The notes below the pieces were generated by a model. It was not told the DNA's origin and searched no databases. It worked only from the letters and a program-made list of their open reading frames with translations. 64,000 nucleotides of DNA from CAYYKK01 sp964467935 (GTDB lineage: Bacteria > Myxococcota_A > Polyangia > Polyangiales > Polyangiaceae): assembly GCA_964467935.1 (NCBI GenBank), contig CAYYKK010000002.1:4352-68351 (forward strand). Reading direction: 5' to 3'. The translations under genes and the position numbers were made by a program. Positions 33,808-42,955 of the stretch are shown piece after piece. The number at the start of each line of letters is the position of its first letter. Position 1 is the first letter of the stretch.

Positions 33808-35049
33808 TCAGTTGGGGACGGGCGTGGTGCCGACGGTCACGGTGCCGCCGCTCGCGATCCACTGGAAGTTGTCGATGACGGCGGTGGAGTCCCACGCCTG
33901 GTCGCCGGTGTCCCAGATCGCGAGGCGGATGGTGAACACGTCGCCGCCCTTGATCGGCGCGAGCGTCTGCAGCCACTGCGTGCCGCCCGCGTCGTTGTAC
34001 ATGTCGAAGCCGGTGCCGGTGAGCTCGGCGGTGCCGGCCGCGCAGCCCGCGCACACGTCGAAGAAGGCCACGTTCACGCTCACCGGGTTGTGCATGCTGT
34101 CGAACGAGATGTTGCCGTTCAGCGCGCCCATCGGCGCGGGCGTGACGAGCGCCATGAACTGATCGTTATAGGAGGTGCAGACCCACTCCGGGTACTCGTA
34201 CGAATAGAACTTGAAGTCGAACTTGTAGCCGTTCGCGTTCGTGGGCGCGCGGAGCTGCACCTCGAGACCGACGTCGTCGTTGATGTTCGTCGAGATGGGG
34301 CACGCGCCCGAGTTCTGGGGGAAGCCCGGCGGCGGCGTCCCCGCGCCGTAGCCGTAGCAGCTGAACGACCCGCACGCGCCGGGCTCGCTCGGCAGACGCG
34401 CGTGGCCCGAGGAGAGACCGAGGAGGCTCGATCCTTTTCGCGCCGGCACGTTCGGGCCGAAGTTCGGCAGGATGCCGTATTGGGTGCTCGGAGCGGCGGG
34501 CGAGCCGTCGGCGCGCACGTACTTCGCCGAGACGACGCCCCAGTCCTTCGGACCGCTCGCGGCCTTGCACAGCTCGATCGCCTTCGCGCCATCCATGGGA
34601 TCGTTGCTGTCGAGCGCGAGGCCCGTGTCACAAGGCATCGGCACGTTGTCGATCTTGCCGTCGCAGTCCTCGTCGACGGGCGGCGGGACCATCATCGTCA
34701 TCGGATCGGGCGTCGTGACGATGACCTCGATCGCGCCCGGATTGACGTTGGGATCGCAATCGTTGCAGTCGCCCTGATTGATGGTGTAGCCGTCCTTGTC
34801 CTTGTCCTCGTCGGGGCTCGCGTTGCAGGGCGACGGGCCGCTGCCGCCCGATCCGGTCATGAACGCGCCGGTCGACGGGCCGCTGGCCGAGCCGCCATTG
34901 CCGCCGTTGGTCGCGCCTCCGGACGCGGATCCGGTGGACGACGAGCCGCCCGATCCACCGAGACCGAGGCCGGAGTTGCTACCGGCTTGGCAAGCGCCCA
35001 GGGCAGCGAGCGTGGCGAGACCGAGACCGAAGACGAGGGAGCTGCGCAT
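33808..35049 (-). CDS. choice-of-anchor L-type lipoprotein with Asp-rich calcium-like loop
   Basis: 413 residues. Lipoprotein signal (ATLAALGAC), Gly/Ser linker, then an Asp-rich loop D-E-D-K-D-K-D-G-Y-T-I-N-Q-G-D-C-N-D-C-D-P-N near 80-103 and V-D-E-D-C-D-G-K-I-D near 127, the pattern of Ca-binding thrombospondin-3/MopE-like repeats in myxobacterial surface proteins. The rest contains conserved-looking blocks of the choice-of-anchor L domain: S-G-H-A-R-L-P, N-I-N-D-D-V-G-L-E-V-Q-L-R-A-P, F-D-F-K-F-Y-S-Y-E-Y-P-E-W-V-C, Y-N-D-Q-F-M-A-L-V and V-I-D-N-F-Q-W-I. Likely a surface adhesive or binding protein; no enzyme signature. Confidence 0.85.
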   Translation of the reverse strand: MRSSLVFGLGLATLAALGACQAGSNSGLGLGGSGGSSSTGSASGGATNGGNGGSASGPSTGAFMTGSGGSGPSPCNASPDEDKDKDGYTINQGDCNDCDPNVNPGAIEVIVTTPDPMTMMVPPPVDEDCDGKIDNVPMPCDTGLALDSNDPMDGAKAIELCKAASGPKDWGVVSAKYVRADGSPAAPSTQYGILPNFGPNVPARKGSSLLGLSSGHARLPSEPGACGSFSCYGYGAGTPPPGFPQNSGACPISTNINDDVGLEVQLRAPTNANGYKFDFKFYSYEYPEWVCTSYNDQFMALVTPAPMGALNGNISFDSMHNPVSVNVAFFDVCAGCAAGTAELTGTGFDMYNDAGGTQWLQTLAPIKGGDVFTIRLAIWDTGDQAWDSTAVIDNFQWIASGGTVTVGTTPVPN

Positions 35050-35119
35050 GCACCGAAGTTATCATGGGAGGCTCGCTCCACGAACGGCGTTCCGTCGCGA
35101 GGGCGGCGCGGCCCGCAGG

Positions 35120-35734
35120 TCAATAAGGCTTCTTTCCTTGGAAATTGCCGGGCGGATCGTAATTGCAGACCCAGAGCTGCCAGGGGCCGCTCCCGAACGG
35201 CGAGCCCGTCGTACAGTTCGCCATGCCGCAGCCGAGCCGGACCGAGTCGCGCCAGACGACCTGCGTGTAATGGCCGCAGACGCCGCTACACGCGCCCGTC
35301 GCGTAGTCGTAGCCCGAGGCCTCCGACGCCCAATCCTTCACGACGGACGCGGGCGTCGAGTTGCCGCTCGAGGCGAACAGGTTCTCGCCATAGGAGCCGC
35401 CGCTGTGTTGGAAGACGCACTTCTTCGCGTACGCCTGCGCGACCGAGGCGACCTGACTCGACCACACGAGCGGTGGAATCGCGGGGCTCGCCGGCGGGCT
35501 CACCGAAGCGCGGACGGCGTTGTGCGCGGCGGTCATGCCCATCATCTCCGCGGGCTCGGCGTCGCCGCCGCCGGTCGACGTGGATCCGGACGTGCCGGTC
35601 GCCGACGTGGGCGACCCGGCGGACGCGGATCCACCGGCGCCCCCAGCGCCGCCGACGCCTGCGCTCGATCGGGTGCAGGCGGTGAGCGAGAGGGAGAGCG
35701 TCGACATCGCGAGCAACGAGGTGGAGAGGCGCAT
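35120..35734 (-). CDS. CAP-domain (SCP/PR-1) lipoprotein
   Basis: 204 residues from the ATG at 35732-35734 (an upstream ATG would add 12 basic residues). Lipoprotein signal ends L-S-L-T-A-C, then a Gly/Ser linker. The CAP signature is complete: A-A-H-N-A-V-R, L-V-W-S-S-Q-V-A-S-V-A-Q-A-Y-A, S-Y-G-E-N-L-F, C-G-H-Y-T-Q-V-V-W-R and W-V-C-N-Y-D-P-P-G-N. Both His and both Glu of the CAP cleft are present. CAP proteins are secreted, with lipid- or protein-binding roles; a specific function cannot be given. The gene sits between two other surface-protein genes on the same strand, 67 and 70 bp away. Confidence 0.92.
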   Translation of the reverse strand: MRLSTSLLAMSTLSLSLTACTRSSAGVGGAGGAGGSASAGSPTSATGTSGSTSTGGGDAEPAEMMGMTAAHNAVRASVSPPASPAIPPLVWSSQVASVAQAYAKKCVFQHSGGSYGENLFASSGNSTPASVVKDWASEASGYDYATGACSGVCGHYTQVVWRDSVRLGCGMANCTTGSPFGSGPWQLWVCNYDPPGNFQGKKPY

Positions 35735-35801
35735 GCGAGCGATCGTCGCACGCGCGCGGGATCGAGCCAAGACGGGCGCGCGAGCGAGCGAGCGAGGCGC
35801 G

Positions 35802-37322
35802 TCAGGGCTCGCTCACCTCGAGCGCGTACGTCGCGTCGGGCGGGGCGCCGAGCGGCAGCTCCACGAACGCGGTGAGGACCTCGCCGGCGACGGGGTGTAC
35901 GGTGAGCGACTCGGTCCCGCCGGCCGGCGCGAGATCGACGCAGCCGCGGGACGGAACCATGTCTCCGCAGCCGGAGGTGACGTAGAGCGTGACGTCGGCG
36001 CTCGAGGTGACCTGGAACGTGACCGAGCCCGACTGCGGCACGTATCGGAAGCCGCGCTCGACGCGATCGAGGCTCCCTCCGCACGAGCCGACGAACGCCT
36101 TCGTCCCGCCTGCGAAGGTGCCCGAGCTCACCCCGAGCGAGGCGTCCGGGAGCGCGGCGCAGAGCACGCCGTACTCGACGTGGCAGGTCGCGTCGCAGCC
36201 GTCGCCGGCGTCGAGGTTGCCGTCGTCGCACGCCTCGGGATCGACCCGGACGCCGTCTCCGCAGCGGAGGGGCACGAAGGACACCGGCACCTGGAACGCG
36301 GAGGGCGCGAGCGGATCGAGCGCCTCGACGACGACCGTGAGCGGCCCCGCGTCCGTGATGGGGACCTCGACCGTCTTGCCCGCGTCCTTCGAGCAAGCGA
36401 GCTCCGTCGAGCGATCGAAGCACGCGCCGCGCACGACGATCGCGTGGCCCTCGGGGACGCCGAGCGAGAGCACGCCGGGGCCCGAGACGCGCCCGTCGAA
36501 GATCACCTCCGGCGCGTCGGCGCCCGCGCACGAGGCGTCGGTGACGCTCGTCCCGGTCACCGTCGAGCCGTCGAGCTCCGAGAGCGCATCGAAATCGTGC
36601 ACGCTCGCCGCAGCACAAGCACCTTCGAGATCCGCGCACGCGAGCGCGCAGTCGGGGTCCTCGCAGTCGATGAGCCCGTCTCCGTCCTGATCGCGTCCGT
36701 CGTCGCAGACGTCTTCTGCGGAGAGGTCGGGGCAGCCGCGGCCGGGGTAGAGCTCGGGATCGGTGTCGTTGCAGTCCTCGGGGGGCGAGTATCCGTCGCC
36801 GCCGCAATCGGGGCCGCCGCACGGCCCCGCCTGCAGCACCTTCGCGCCCGTGGAGGCGGCGCAGGCGAGGAGCGACGCCGCGACGAGCGCGTGCTCCGCG
36901 ACGCGTCGGAGCGACGCCCCCTCCTCCGCGCCGCGTGAGAGCGTGTGCCGCAGCGCGAGCGGCAGCACGAAGAGCGCGAGCAGATCGGTCGGATCGCTCA
37001 CCTGTCGCCACGAGAACCCGAAGATCCGATAGACGACGTCGGCGGCGCCGGACAGCTCGGGCGAGAGCTCGAGCGCAGCGAAGCCGAGCCCGACGACCGC
37101 GTGCGCGACGAACACGGCGTGGCGCGTCCGCGCTCGCAGGAGCCACGCAAGGAGCGGCGGGGCGACGAAGACGCCCGCGAGGTCGCTCAGCTTCCCCGTG
37201 AGCCAGCCGGGCAAGAGGCCCGCGCCCTTGAGGGCGTGGTCGTTCACGACGAGGACGAGCAGCGCGGCGAAGTAGACCGGATGCAGGAGGGCCCTCTCGG
37301 GTCGGATCGGGCGGGCGCTCAC
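35802..37322 (-). CDS. membrane protein with extracytoplasmic DUF4215 Cys-rich repeat
   Basis: 506 residues from a GTG at 37320-37322 that overlaps the DUF2330 stop (GTGA). The N-terminal ~150 residues hold four hydrophobic segments. A following extracytoplasmic part has D-V-C-D-D-G-R-D-Q-D-G-D-G-L-I-D-C-E-D-P-D-C (a Ca-loop type found in myxobacteria) and, later, one Myxococcus Cys-rich (DUF4215) repeat, R-C-G-D-G-V ... A-C-D-D-G-N-L-D-A-G-D-G-C. The C-terminus is a beta-rich pre-peptidase-like domain with three Cys pairs. Coupling indicates it works with the DUF2330 protein. Function unknown. Confidence 0.8.
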   Translation of the reverse strand: MSARPIRPERALLHPVYFAALLVLVVNDHALKGAGLLPGWLTGKLSDLAGVFVAPPLLAWLLRARTRHAVFVAHAVVGLGFAALELSPELSGAADVVYRIFGFSWRQVSDPTDLLALFVLPLALRHTLSRGAEEGASLRRVAEHALVAASLLACAASTGAKVLQAGPCGGPDCGGDGYSPPEDCNDTDPELYPGRGCPDLSAEDVCDDGRDQDGDGLIDCEDPDCALACADLEGACAAASVHDFDALSELDGSTVTGTSVTDASCAGADAPEVIFDGRVSGPGVLSLGVPEGHAIVVRGACFDRSTELACSKDAGKTVEVPITDAGPLTVVVEALDPLAPSAFQVPVSFVPLRCGDGVRVDPEACDDGNLDAGDGCDATCHVEYGVLCAALPDASLGVSSGTFAGGTKAFVGSCGGSLDRVERGFRYVPQSGSVTFQVTSSADVTLYVTSGCGDMVPSRGCVDLAPAGGTESLTVHPVAGEVLTAFVELPLGAPPDATYALEVSEP

Positions 37323-38878
37323 GACTTCACCTTCGCGATCGCGAAGACCGCGCGAGCGCGTCGCCTCGCCGCGAAGACGAGGACGACGATCGCCATCGTC
37401 ACGGCGACGACGAGCCTGCCTCCGACAGGTTCGCGCCCGCCGCCGATCTGCGCCTTGGGCGGCGCCGCCTTCGGTAGATCGCACGACGAAGGCGGGTGGA
37501 CGATCCGTCGGACCTCGATGGCGCTCGGCTGCGCGACCTGCTCCCCGGCGGGGGTGAGCACGAGATCGCGGTCGAGCGATCGGCGCGAGAGGCTCGCCTC
37601 GAGGCGCGTGATCCACACGTCGCGAGGGTGCATGCCGGAGAGCGCCTGCGCGAGGTCGTCGAGCGGGAGGTCGCTGCCGAGCGGCGCGTCGCACTCGAGC
37701 GTGCGACCGTCGATCTCGGTCGCGGCGTCGACGGCGACGCAAGAGCCGTCCTTCTTGCACGGGAGCACCACGCGGCGCGTGTCGTCCGCGAGCCCGTCGA
37801 ACCGATCCGCGCAGTCGGTGCTGCTCGTCTCGCCGTTCGCCCACGCTTGCTCGACGAACGCGTCGGCGACGGTCGACGAGATCCATCGGTTCGTCGTCTG
37901 GTACGCGAGCGGCAGGTGCGTGGCGGCGTTCTCCACCGGCGCGAAGAAGGGCCCCCGCTCCGCATAGGTCGTCATGAAGACGCCACCGCCGTCGAGGTCG
38001 AGCATCGCGCTGCGCAGGCTCGCGAACGTGGAGCGGGCCGTCTCGAAGTCCCAGACGAGCTCGTCCGCCGGCAACGACACCTCGCGGAAGTTCTGCGTGG
38101 TGTAGCGCCCCTCGCCGATGACGAAGAGCGTGACGTCGGTGCGCGCGCCGGTGCCCGCGGCGACCATGCGGAGCGGCAGCGTCGGGACGGCGCCGGGCTG
38201 CACCACGCGCACGGGGCGCATCTGCGAGACGCCCGCGGAGGGGATGAGCCGAAGCGCGGCGAAGTCGAAGCCCTCGGCCACGTAGTCGGCGATGAGCGGC
38301 GCGACGTCGTCGGGGATCTGATAGCCGTGCGCGTCGAGCCACGCGGGGAGCGCGCCCGGATCGGTCGCGTGGAGCAGGACCGCCTCGTACGGTCCCGCCG
38401 AGCCGTGGCTCACGACCGCGACGGGGCTCGGCGCGCCGGGCACCCCCTCACCGCCGGCCGCGTCGGCCGCGCAGCCGAACGTTCCGACGAGCGGGCTCAC
38501 CTCGGGCGCGACCGAGCAGCCGAAGCCGTTCGACGGGCCCTGGCACTCGAGCAACGGCGGCGTGACGAGCGTTTGTGTGGCGGCGTCGAGCACGTCGAAG
38601 AGCGCGTCGGTCGCGACCTCCACGCGCGCGCCGGGCTTGACCGGGAGCACCCACGCGAACTCGGCGGGCGAGCCCGCGTAGCGGACCTGATCCCAGAGCG
38701 TCGTCTCTTCACTCGAGATGGCGAGCGCCATCCGGTGGGCCGTGACGACGGTGCCATGCTCCGCGCCTTGGGTCGGCGGAGGAACGAAGCACCCGCCGCA
38801 AGCGAGCGCCGAGCGTGGAGGGAGCGCGAGCGCGACCGTGAACGCCGCGAGCGCGGCGCCGAGAGGGAAGAGACGCAT
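37319..38878 (-). CDS. DUF2330 exported protein with C-terminal membrane anchor
   Basis: 519 residues. Signal peptide (AALAAFTVALALPPRSALA) followed by the hallmark C-G-G-C-F-V-P-P-P of DUF2330 proteins. Typical inner blocks: M-A-L-A-I-S-S-E-E-T-T-L-W-D-Q-V-R-Y, F-A-W-V-L-P-V-K-P-G, L-L-E-C-Q-G-P, G-P-Y-E-A-V-L-L, A-L-P-A-W-L-D-A-H-G-Y, and late L-T-R-L-E-A-S-L / L-D-R-D-L-V-L motifs. A transmembrane helix near the C-terminus (VAVTMAIVVLVFAA) is followed by basic residues, so the bulk is outside. Twelve or so Cys imply disulphides. Function unknown. Divergent from the PknK-like kinase gene across 166 bp. Confidence 0.9.
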   Translation of the reverse strand: MRLFPLGAALAAFTVALALPPRSALACGGCFVPPPTQGAEHGTVVTAHRMALAISSEETTLWDQVRYAGSPAEFAWVLPVKPGARVEVATDALFDVLDAATQTLVTPPLLECQGPSNGFGCSVAPEVSPLVGTFGCAADAAGGEGVPGAPSPVAVVSHGSAGPYEAVLLHATDPGALPAWLDAHGYQIPDDVAPLIADYVAEGFDFAALRLIPSAGVSQMRPVRVVQPGAVPTLPLRMVAAGTGARTDVTLFVIGEGRYTTQNFREVSLPADELVWDFETARSTFASLRSAMLDLDGGGVFMTTYAERGPFFAPVENAATHLPLAYQTTNRWISSTVADAFVEQAWANGETSSTDCADRFDGLADDTRRVVLPCKKDGSCVAVDAATEIDGRTLECDAPLGSDLPLDDLAQALSGMHPRDVWITRLEASLSRRSLDRDLVLTPAGEQVAQPSAIEVRRIVHPPSSCDLPKAAPPKAQIGGGREPVGGRLVVAVTMAIVVLVFAARRRARAVFAIAKVKS

Positions 38879-39044
38879 TTCGTTGGGCTCCGCGGTGCGA
38901 CTCGGCTGTCATGCCGGCGCGCCAAGAAAGGAAGAAAAGCGGCCGCAGTGATCGACCTGGGGAGCGGATTGGCAAGTGAGGTGCCAACGGGCGCGCGCCG
39001 ACGCCGCCCTCCTCGCGAGGACGCGACTGAGGCATAGTGAGCTC

Positions 39045-42000
39045 GTGACGCTCGGCCGGGTCGCAGATCGGTTCACGCTCCTCGCCGAGGTTGGTCGAGG
39101 CGGTGTCGGCACGATCTACCGCGCGCGCGACGACGCGAACGGCGAGCTCGTCGCGCTGAAGCTCCTCTGCGAGGTGGGCGACGAAGAGCGCTCGCGATTC
39201 GAGGAGGAGGCGCGCGCCCTCCGCGCGCTCGATCACCCCGGGATCGTGCGGTACGTCGCCGATGGCGTCGACGTGGACGCGCGGCCCTACCTCGCGATGG
39301 AGTGGCTCGCAGGCGAAGACCTCGAGACGCGCCTCTCTCGAGGACCTCTCGGCCCGACCGAGACGCTCGTCCTCGCGAGGAGGGTGGCGGCGGCGCTCGC
39401 CTTCACGCACGAGCGCGGGCTCCTTCATCGCGACATCAAGCCGGCGAACCTCTTCATCCCGGGCGGCGACCTCGAGCGGGTCAAGCTGGTCGACTTCGGG
39501 CTCGCGCGCGGCGCCCGGGCGAAGAAGATCACCGCGAGCGGCTTCATGGTGGGCACACCGGGCTACATGGCGCCCGAGCACCTCCGCGGCGAGCGCATCG
39601 ACGCGCGCGCCGACGTGTTCGCGCTCGGGTGTGTCCTCTACCAGTGTCTCTCGGGCAGGCCTCCGTTCGGGCGGGGCGCGGCGATGGCGATGATCTCGCG
39701 GGCGTTGCTCGAGGAGCCGCCGCCGCTCGCGCCCGACACGCCGCAGCCGCTCGTCGATCTCGTGGCGCGCCTCTTGTCGAAGGAGCGCGCGGAGCGGCCT
39801 CGCGACGGCTCGGCGGTGGTGGCGGAGCTCGCCGACGTCTCGACCCACGAGGCGGGCCCGCCGAGCGCGCCGAGCACGCCGAGCGCGCGATCCCTCGGCG
39901 CCGTGCTCTTCGCCGGATGGGCGCCGGGGGCGGCGGACCAGGCGGAGGCCTTCGCGACGACCGTCGACGCAGGGCTCGCGGCGCGCCTCGTCGCAGCCGC
40001 GGGAGCCTGGGGCGCGCACATCGAAGCGACGGTCGCGCGCGGGTTCGTCGCGACCTTCCCGCGCGCGAGCTCCGTCGAGGCGCAGGCGCTCGACGCGGCG
40101 AGGTGCGCGCTCGCGCTGTCGAGCACGAACGCGAGCGTGCGCGTGTCGGTCGCGATGGTGCGAGGGGGACGCGACGCGGTCGGCCGCGCGATCGACGAGG
40201 TGTCACGTCCACACGCGGGCCACGCGGTGCGCGTCGACGCCCTCATCGCGAGCCTCCTGCCCTCGCGCTTCGAGCGCGAGCCCATCGACGCCGACGGCTT
40301 CGCGTTGATCGCCGAGCGCGACGCGCTCGACGTCGCGCGCCCCGTGCTCGGGCGAGCCACCCGCTTCGTCGGCCGCGAGAAGGAGCTCGCGGACGTGGCC
40401 CTCACGTCGGAGCGCTGGTTCCTCCGCGCGGAGGCGGGCGCGATCACGATCACGGGCGAGGCCGGCGTCGGCAAGTCGCGCCTCCGACAGGAAGCGCTGC
40501 GCGCGCTCGCCGTCTCGGTGCCGCGCCTCGCGATCTGGACCGGGCGCGGCGATCCGAGCCGAGAAGGCGCGCCCCTCGCGCTGCTCTCGGCCATGATCCG
40601 CCGCATCGCCTCGCTCGAGGGGCGAGACGCGGCGGCCGATCGCGAGCGCCTGCTCTCGCGCGTGCGCCTCTTCGCCTCGGCGGCCGACGCGCCGCGCATC
40701 GCGCGCTTCCTCGGCGAGATCACGGGGGTCGCGTTCGAGGAGGACACCGAGCTCGCGGCGGCGCGCCGCGACCGCGTGCTGATGGGCGATCAGATGCGAC
40801 GCGCCTTCGTCGATCTCGTCGACGCCGAGACGCGCTCGCGCCCGCTGCTCGTCGTCCTCGAGGACGCGCAGTGGGGCGATCTCGCTTCGCTGTCGTTCGT
40901 CGCGGCGGCGCTCGCGGCGTGGCCGAGGAGACCGCTCGGCGTGTGGCTCGTCGGCCGCGCCTCGATGTCGCCGCGCCTCTCCGGCGCCTTCGCCGCGAGT
41001 CGTCCGCTCGCCGTCGAGCTCGCGAGCCTCGACGACGCCGCGGCGCGGGCGCTCGTCGCGAACGCGCTCGGACGGGACGACGCGACGGTCAGCGAGCTGC
41101 TCGCGCTCGGCGCGCGCAACCCGCTCGTCCTCGAGGAGCTCGTGCGCGCGAAGGGCGAGGGCGCCTCGGCGGAGGGCACGCTGGAGGCGATGCGCGAGGC
41201 GCGCCTGTCGCTGCTCGGCAGCGACGCCCTGCGCGTGCTCCGCGCGGCCGCGCTGGTCGGCACCACGTTCTGGCGCGGCGCGCTCTCGGCCGCGCTGCCG
41301 GACATGCCCGCCCGAGAGCTGGACGGCGCCATCGGTGAGCTCGCGCGACGCGAGTGGATCGTCCGGCACCCGAACGCGAAATACCACGGCGAGGAGGAGC
41401 TCGCGTTCGCGCACCCCGGGCTGCGAGACACGGTCGACGGTCGAGTCTCGGCGGCCGAGCGGGCGCGCGGTCACGCCGCGATCGCCCGGTGGCTCGAGGG
41501 ACGCGGAGAACCCGATGCTTCTGTTATCGCATTTCATTTGCATCTCGCAGGACGTTCGAGCGCCGCCGCGGATCATTTCGCGAGGGCGGCGCAGCGCGCG
41601 CTCGTGGCGAGCGACTTCGCGGCCGCGCGCGAGCACGCCCGAAGGGGCCTCCTCGCCACCCCCGGGGCGGAGGTCCGAGGTCGGCTCGATCTCTACGCCG
41701 CGCAAGCCGACCGCTGGCTCGGCGACAATGGCGCCGCGCTGGAGCACGCCGATCTCGCGATGAGCGCGCTCCGGGCGCCGCGCGGCGCACAGAGCGAGCG
41801 TTGGTTCGAGGCGGCAGGCGAGGCGATGGCGGCGGCGAGCCGCCTGCGCAAGCTCCCCCGCATGGCGGAGCTCGCGACGGAGCTCGAGGCGACGACCTCC
41901 GGCCTCGAGCCGACGGACGCGCAGGTCGTCGCCATCGCGCGCGCCGCGACGCTCCTCTCGCACGCGCACGTCGACGTGCGCGCCGCGCCGCTCTTCGCGT

Positions 42001-42860
42001 GGCTGGAGGCGATCGCGCCGAAGGTCGCCGACCAGCCTCACCTGGTCGCGCGCATCGCGATGGCGCACGCGTGGAGGGCGCAGACGAGCGGCGATTGGCT
42101 CGGCTACCGCGCCGCGCTGCTCCGCGCGCTCGAGGGCTTCGACCTCGCCGGCGACGCGCGCGGCGCCGCCGTGACGCGCGCGAACTGCGCCCACGCGTCG
42201 CTCGAGCTCGGCGACTTCGAGAGCTGCGTCACCCTCGCGAGCCGGGCGCTCGTCGACGCCGACGCGACGGGCGGCAAGGCCGTGATCGCGGTCGCCGAGA
42301 ACAACCTCGGCATGGCCCTCGGCTACCTCGGGCGGCTGGACGAGGCGCTCGCGCACGAGCGACGCGCCGTCGAGACCTACCGAGATCTCGGCGACGAACG
42401 TCTCGAGGGTGCGTCGCGCATCTACCTCGCCACGATCCATGCGCTGGCGGGCGATCTCGCCGAGGCCGAGCGCGAGGCGCGCCGCGCGGTGCTCTTGCTC
42501 GCCACCGTGCCCCCGCTCTCGTCGGTCGCCCTCGCGAAGCTCTCGGAGGTCCTCGGCGCGACGGGGCGCGACGCCGAAGCGCTGGTGGTGGCGGAGCAAG
42601 CGACGGAGGCCCTCGCGCTCGCACAGAAGATCGAGGGGGACGCGTCCCAGGTGCTGCTCTCCCACGGCGAAGCGCTCGCCCGGGTGGGCCGCGCGCGCGA
42701 GTCGGCCGAGGCCCTCGCGCGAGCGCGCGCAGAGCTCGACGCGCAGAGCGCGAAGATCGTCGATCCCGCGGCGCGGGCGCGCTTCCTCGAGGCGATCCCG
42801 CACCACGCGCGCCTCGTCGCGCTCACGCGAGGCGACACGCCCCGCGACACCGCGCGTTGA
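39045..42860 (+). CDS. PknK-like protein: Ser/Thr kinase - degenerate cyclase-like domain - AAA ATPase - TPR
   Basis: 1271 residues from a GTG at 39045. The N-terminal kinase domain is complete (V-G-R-G-G-V-G-T-I-Y, VALK Lys about 39, HRDIKPAN, DFGLAR, GTPGYMAPE). Residues ~290-440 have the outline of a class III cyclase homology domain (G-A-V-L-F-A-G-W, then V-A-R-G-F-V-A-T-F) but without its metal-binding Asp pair, so it is probably a dead sensor or docking module. An ATPase follows (Walker A T-G-E-A-G-V-G-K-S-R-L near 468-478; Walker B L-V-V-L-E-D-A-Q-W near 600), then ~450 residues of TPR-like helices. This architecture couples phosphorylation to an ATP-driven scaffold. A hairpin terminator separates it from the convergent gene. 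Confidence 0.9.
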   Translation: MTLGRVADRFTLLAEVGRGGVGTIYRARDDANGELVALKLLCEVGDEERSRFEEEARALRALDHPGIVRYVADGVDVDARPYLAMEWLAGEDLETRLSRGPLGPTETLVLARRVAAALAFTHERGLLHRDIKPANLFIPGGDLERVKLVDFGLARGARAKKITASGFMVGTPGYMAPEHLRGERIDARADVFALGCVLYQCLSGRPPFGRGAAMAMISRALLEEPPPLAPDTPQPLVDLVARLLSKERAERPRDGSAVVAELADVSTHEAGPPSAPSTPSARSLGAVLFAGWAPGAADQAEAFATTVDAGLAARLVAAAGAWGAHIEATVARGFVATFPRASSVEAQALDAARCALALSSTNASVRVSVAMVRGGRDAVGRAIDEVSRPHAGHAVRVDALIASLLPSRFEREPIDADGFALIAERDALDVARPVLGRATRFVGREKELADVALTSERWFLRAEAGAITITGEAGVGKSRLRQEALRALAVSVPRLAIWTGRGDPSREGAPLALLSAMIRRIASLEGRDAAADRERLLSRVRLFASAADAPRIARFLGEITGVAFEEDTELAAARRDRVLMGDQMRRAFVDLVDAETRSRPLLVVLEDAQWGDLASLSFVAAALAAWPRRPLGVWLVGRASMSPRLSGAFAASRPLAVELASLDDAAARALVANALGRDDATVSELLALGARNPLVLEELVRAKGEGASAEGTLEAMREARLSLLGSDALRVLRAAALVGTTFWRGALSAALPDMPARELDGAIGELARREWIVRHPNAKYHGEEELAFAHPGLRDTVDGRVSAAERARGHAAIARWLEGRGEPDASVIAFHLHLAGRSSAAADHFARAAQRALVASDFAAAREHARRGLLATPGAEVRGRLDLYAAQADRWLGDNGAALEHADLAMSALRAPRGAQSERWFEAAGEAMAAASRLRKLPRMAELATELEATTSGLEPTDAQVVAIARAATLLSHAHVDVRAAPLFAWLEAIAPKVADQPHLVARIAMAHAWRAQTSGDWLGYRAALLRALEGFDLAGDARGAAVTRANCAHASLELGDFESCVTLASRALVDADATGGKAVIAVAENNLGMALGYLGRLDEALAHERRAVETYRDLGDERLEGASRIYLATIHALAGDLAEAEREARRAVLLLATVPPLSSVALAKLSEVLGATGRDAEALVVAEQATEALALAQKIEGDASQVLLSHGEALARVGRARESAEALARARAELDAQSAKIVDPAARARFLEAIPHHARLVALTRGDTPRDTAR

Positions 42861-42900
42861 TCGCGTCCCGCCGAGCACCGCCGAGGAGTGAAAGCGAAGA

Positions 42901-42928
42901 AGCCGCGCCCCTGGTCGAGGGCGCGGCT
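42901..42928. terminator. bidirectional terminator hairpin
   Basis: A perfect 10-bp stem, AGCCGCGCCC (42901-42910) with GGGCGCGGCT (42919-42928), and an 8-nt loop. A purine-rich AAAGCGAAG run lies before it and CCTTTC after it, which give short U-rich tracts in each direction. It sits between the stops of the convergent PknK-like gene (42860) and the large Cys-rich lipoprotein gene (42956). Confidence 0.85.
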
Positions 42929-42955
42929 CCTTTCAGATCGCGATCGAGGTGACGA

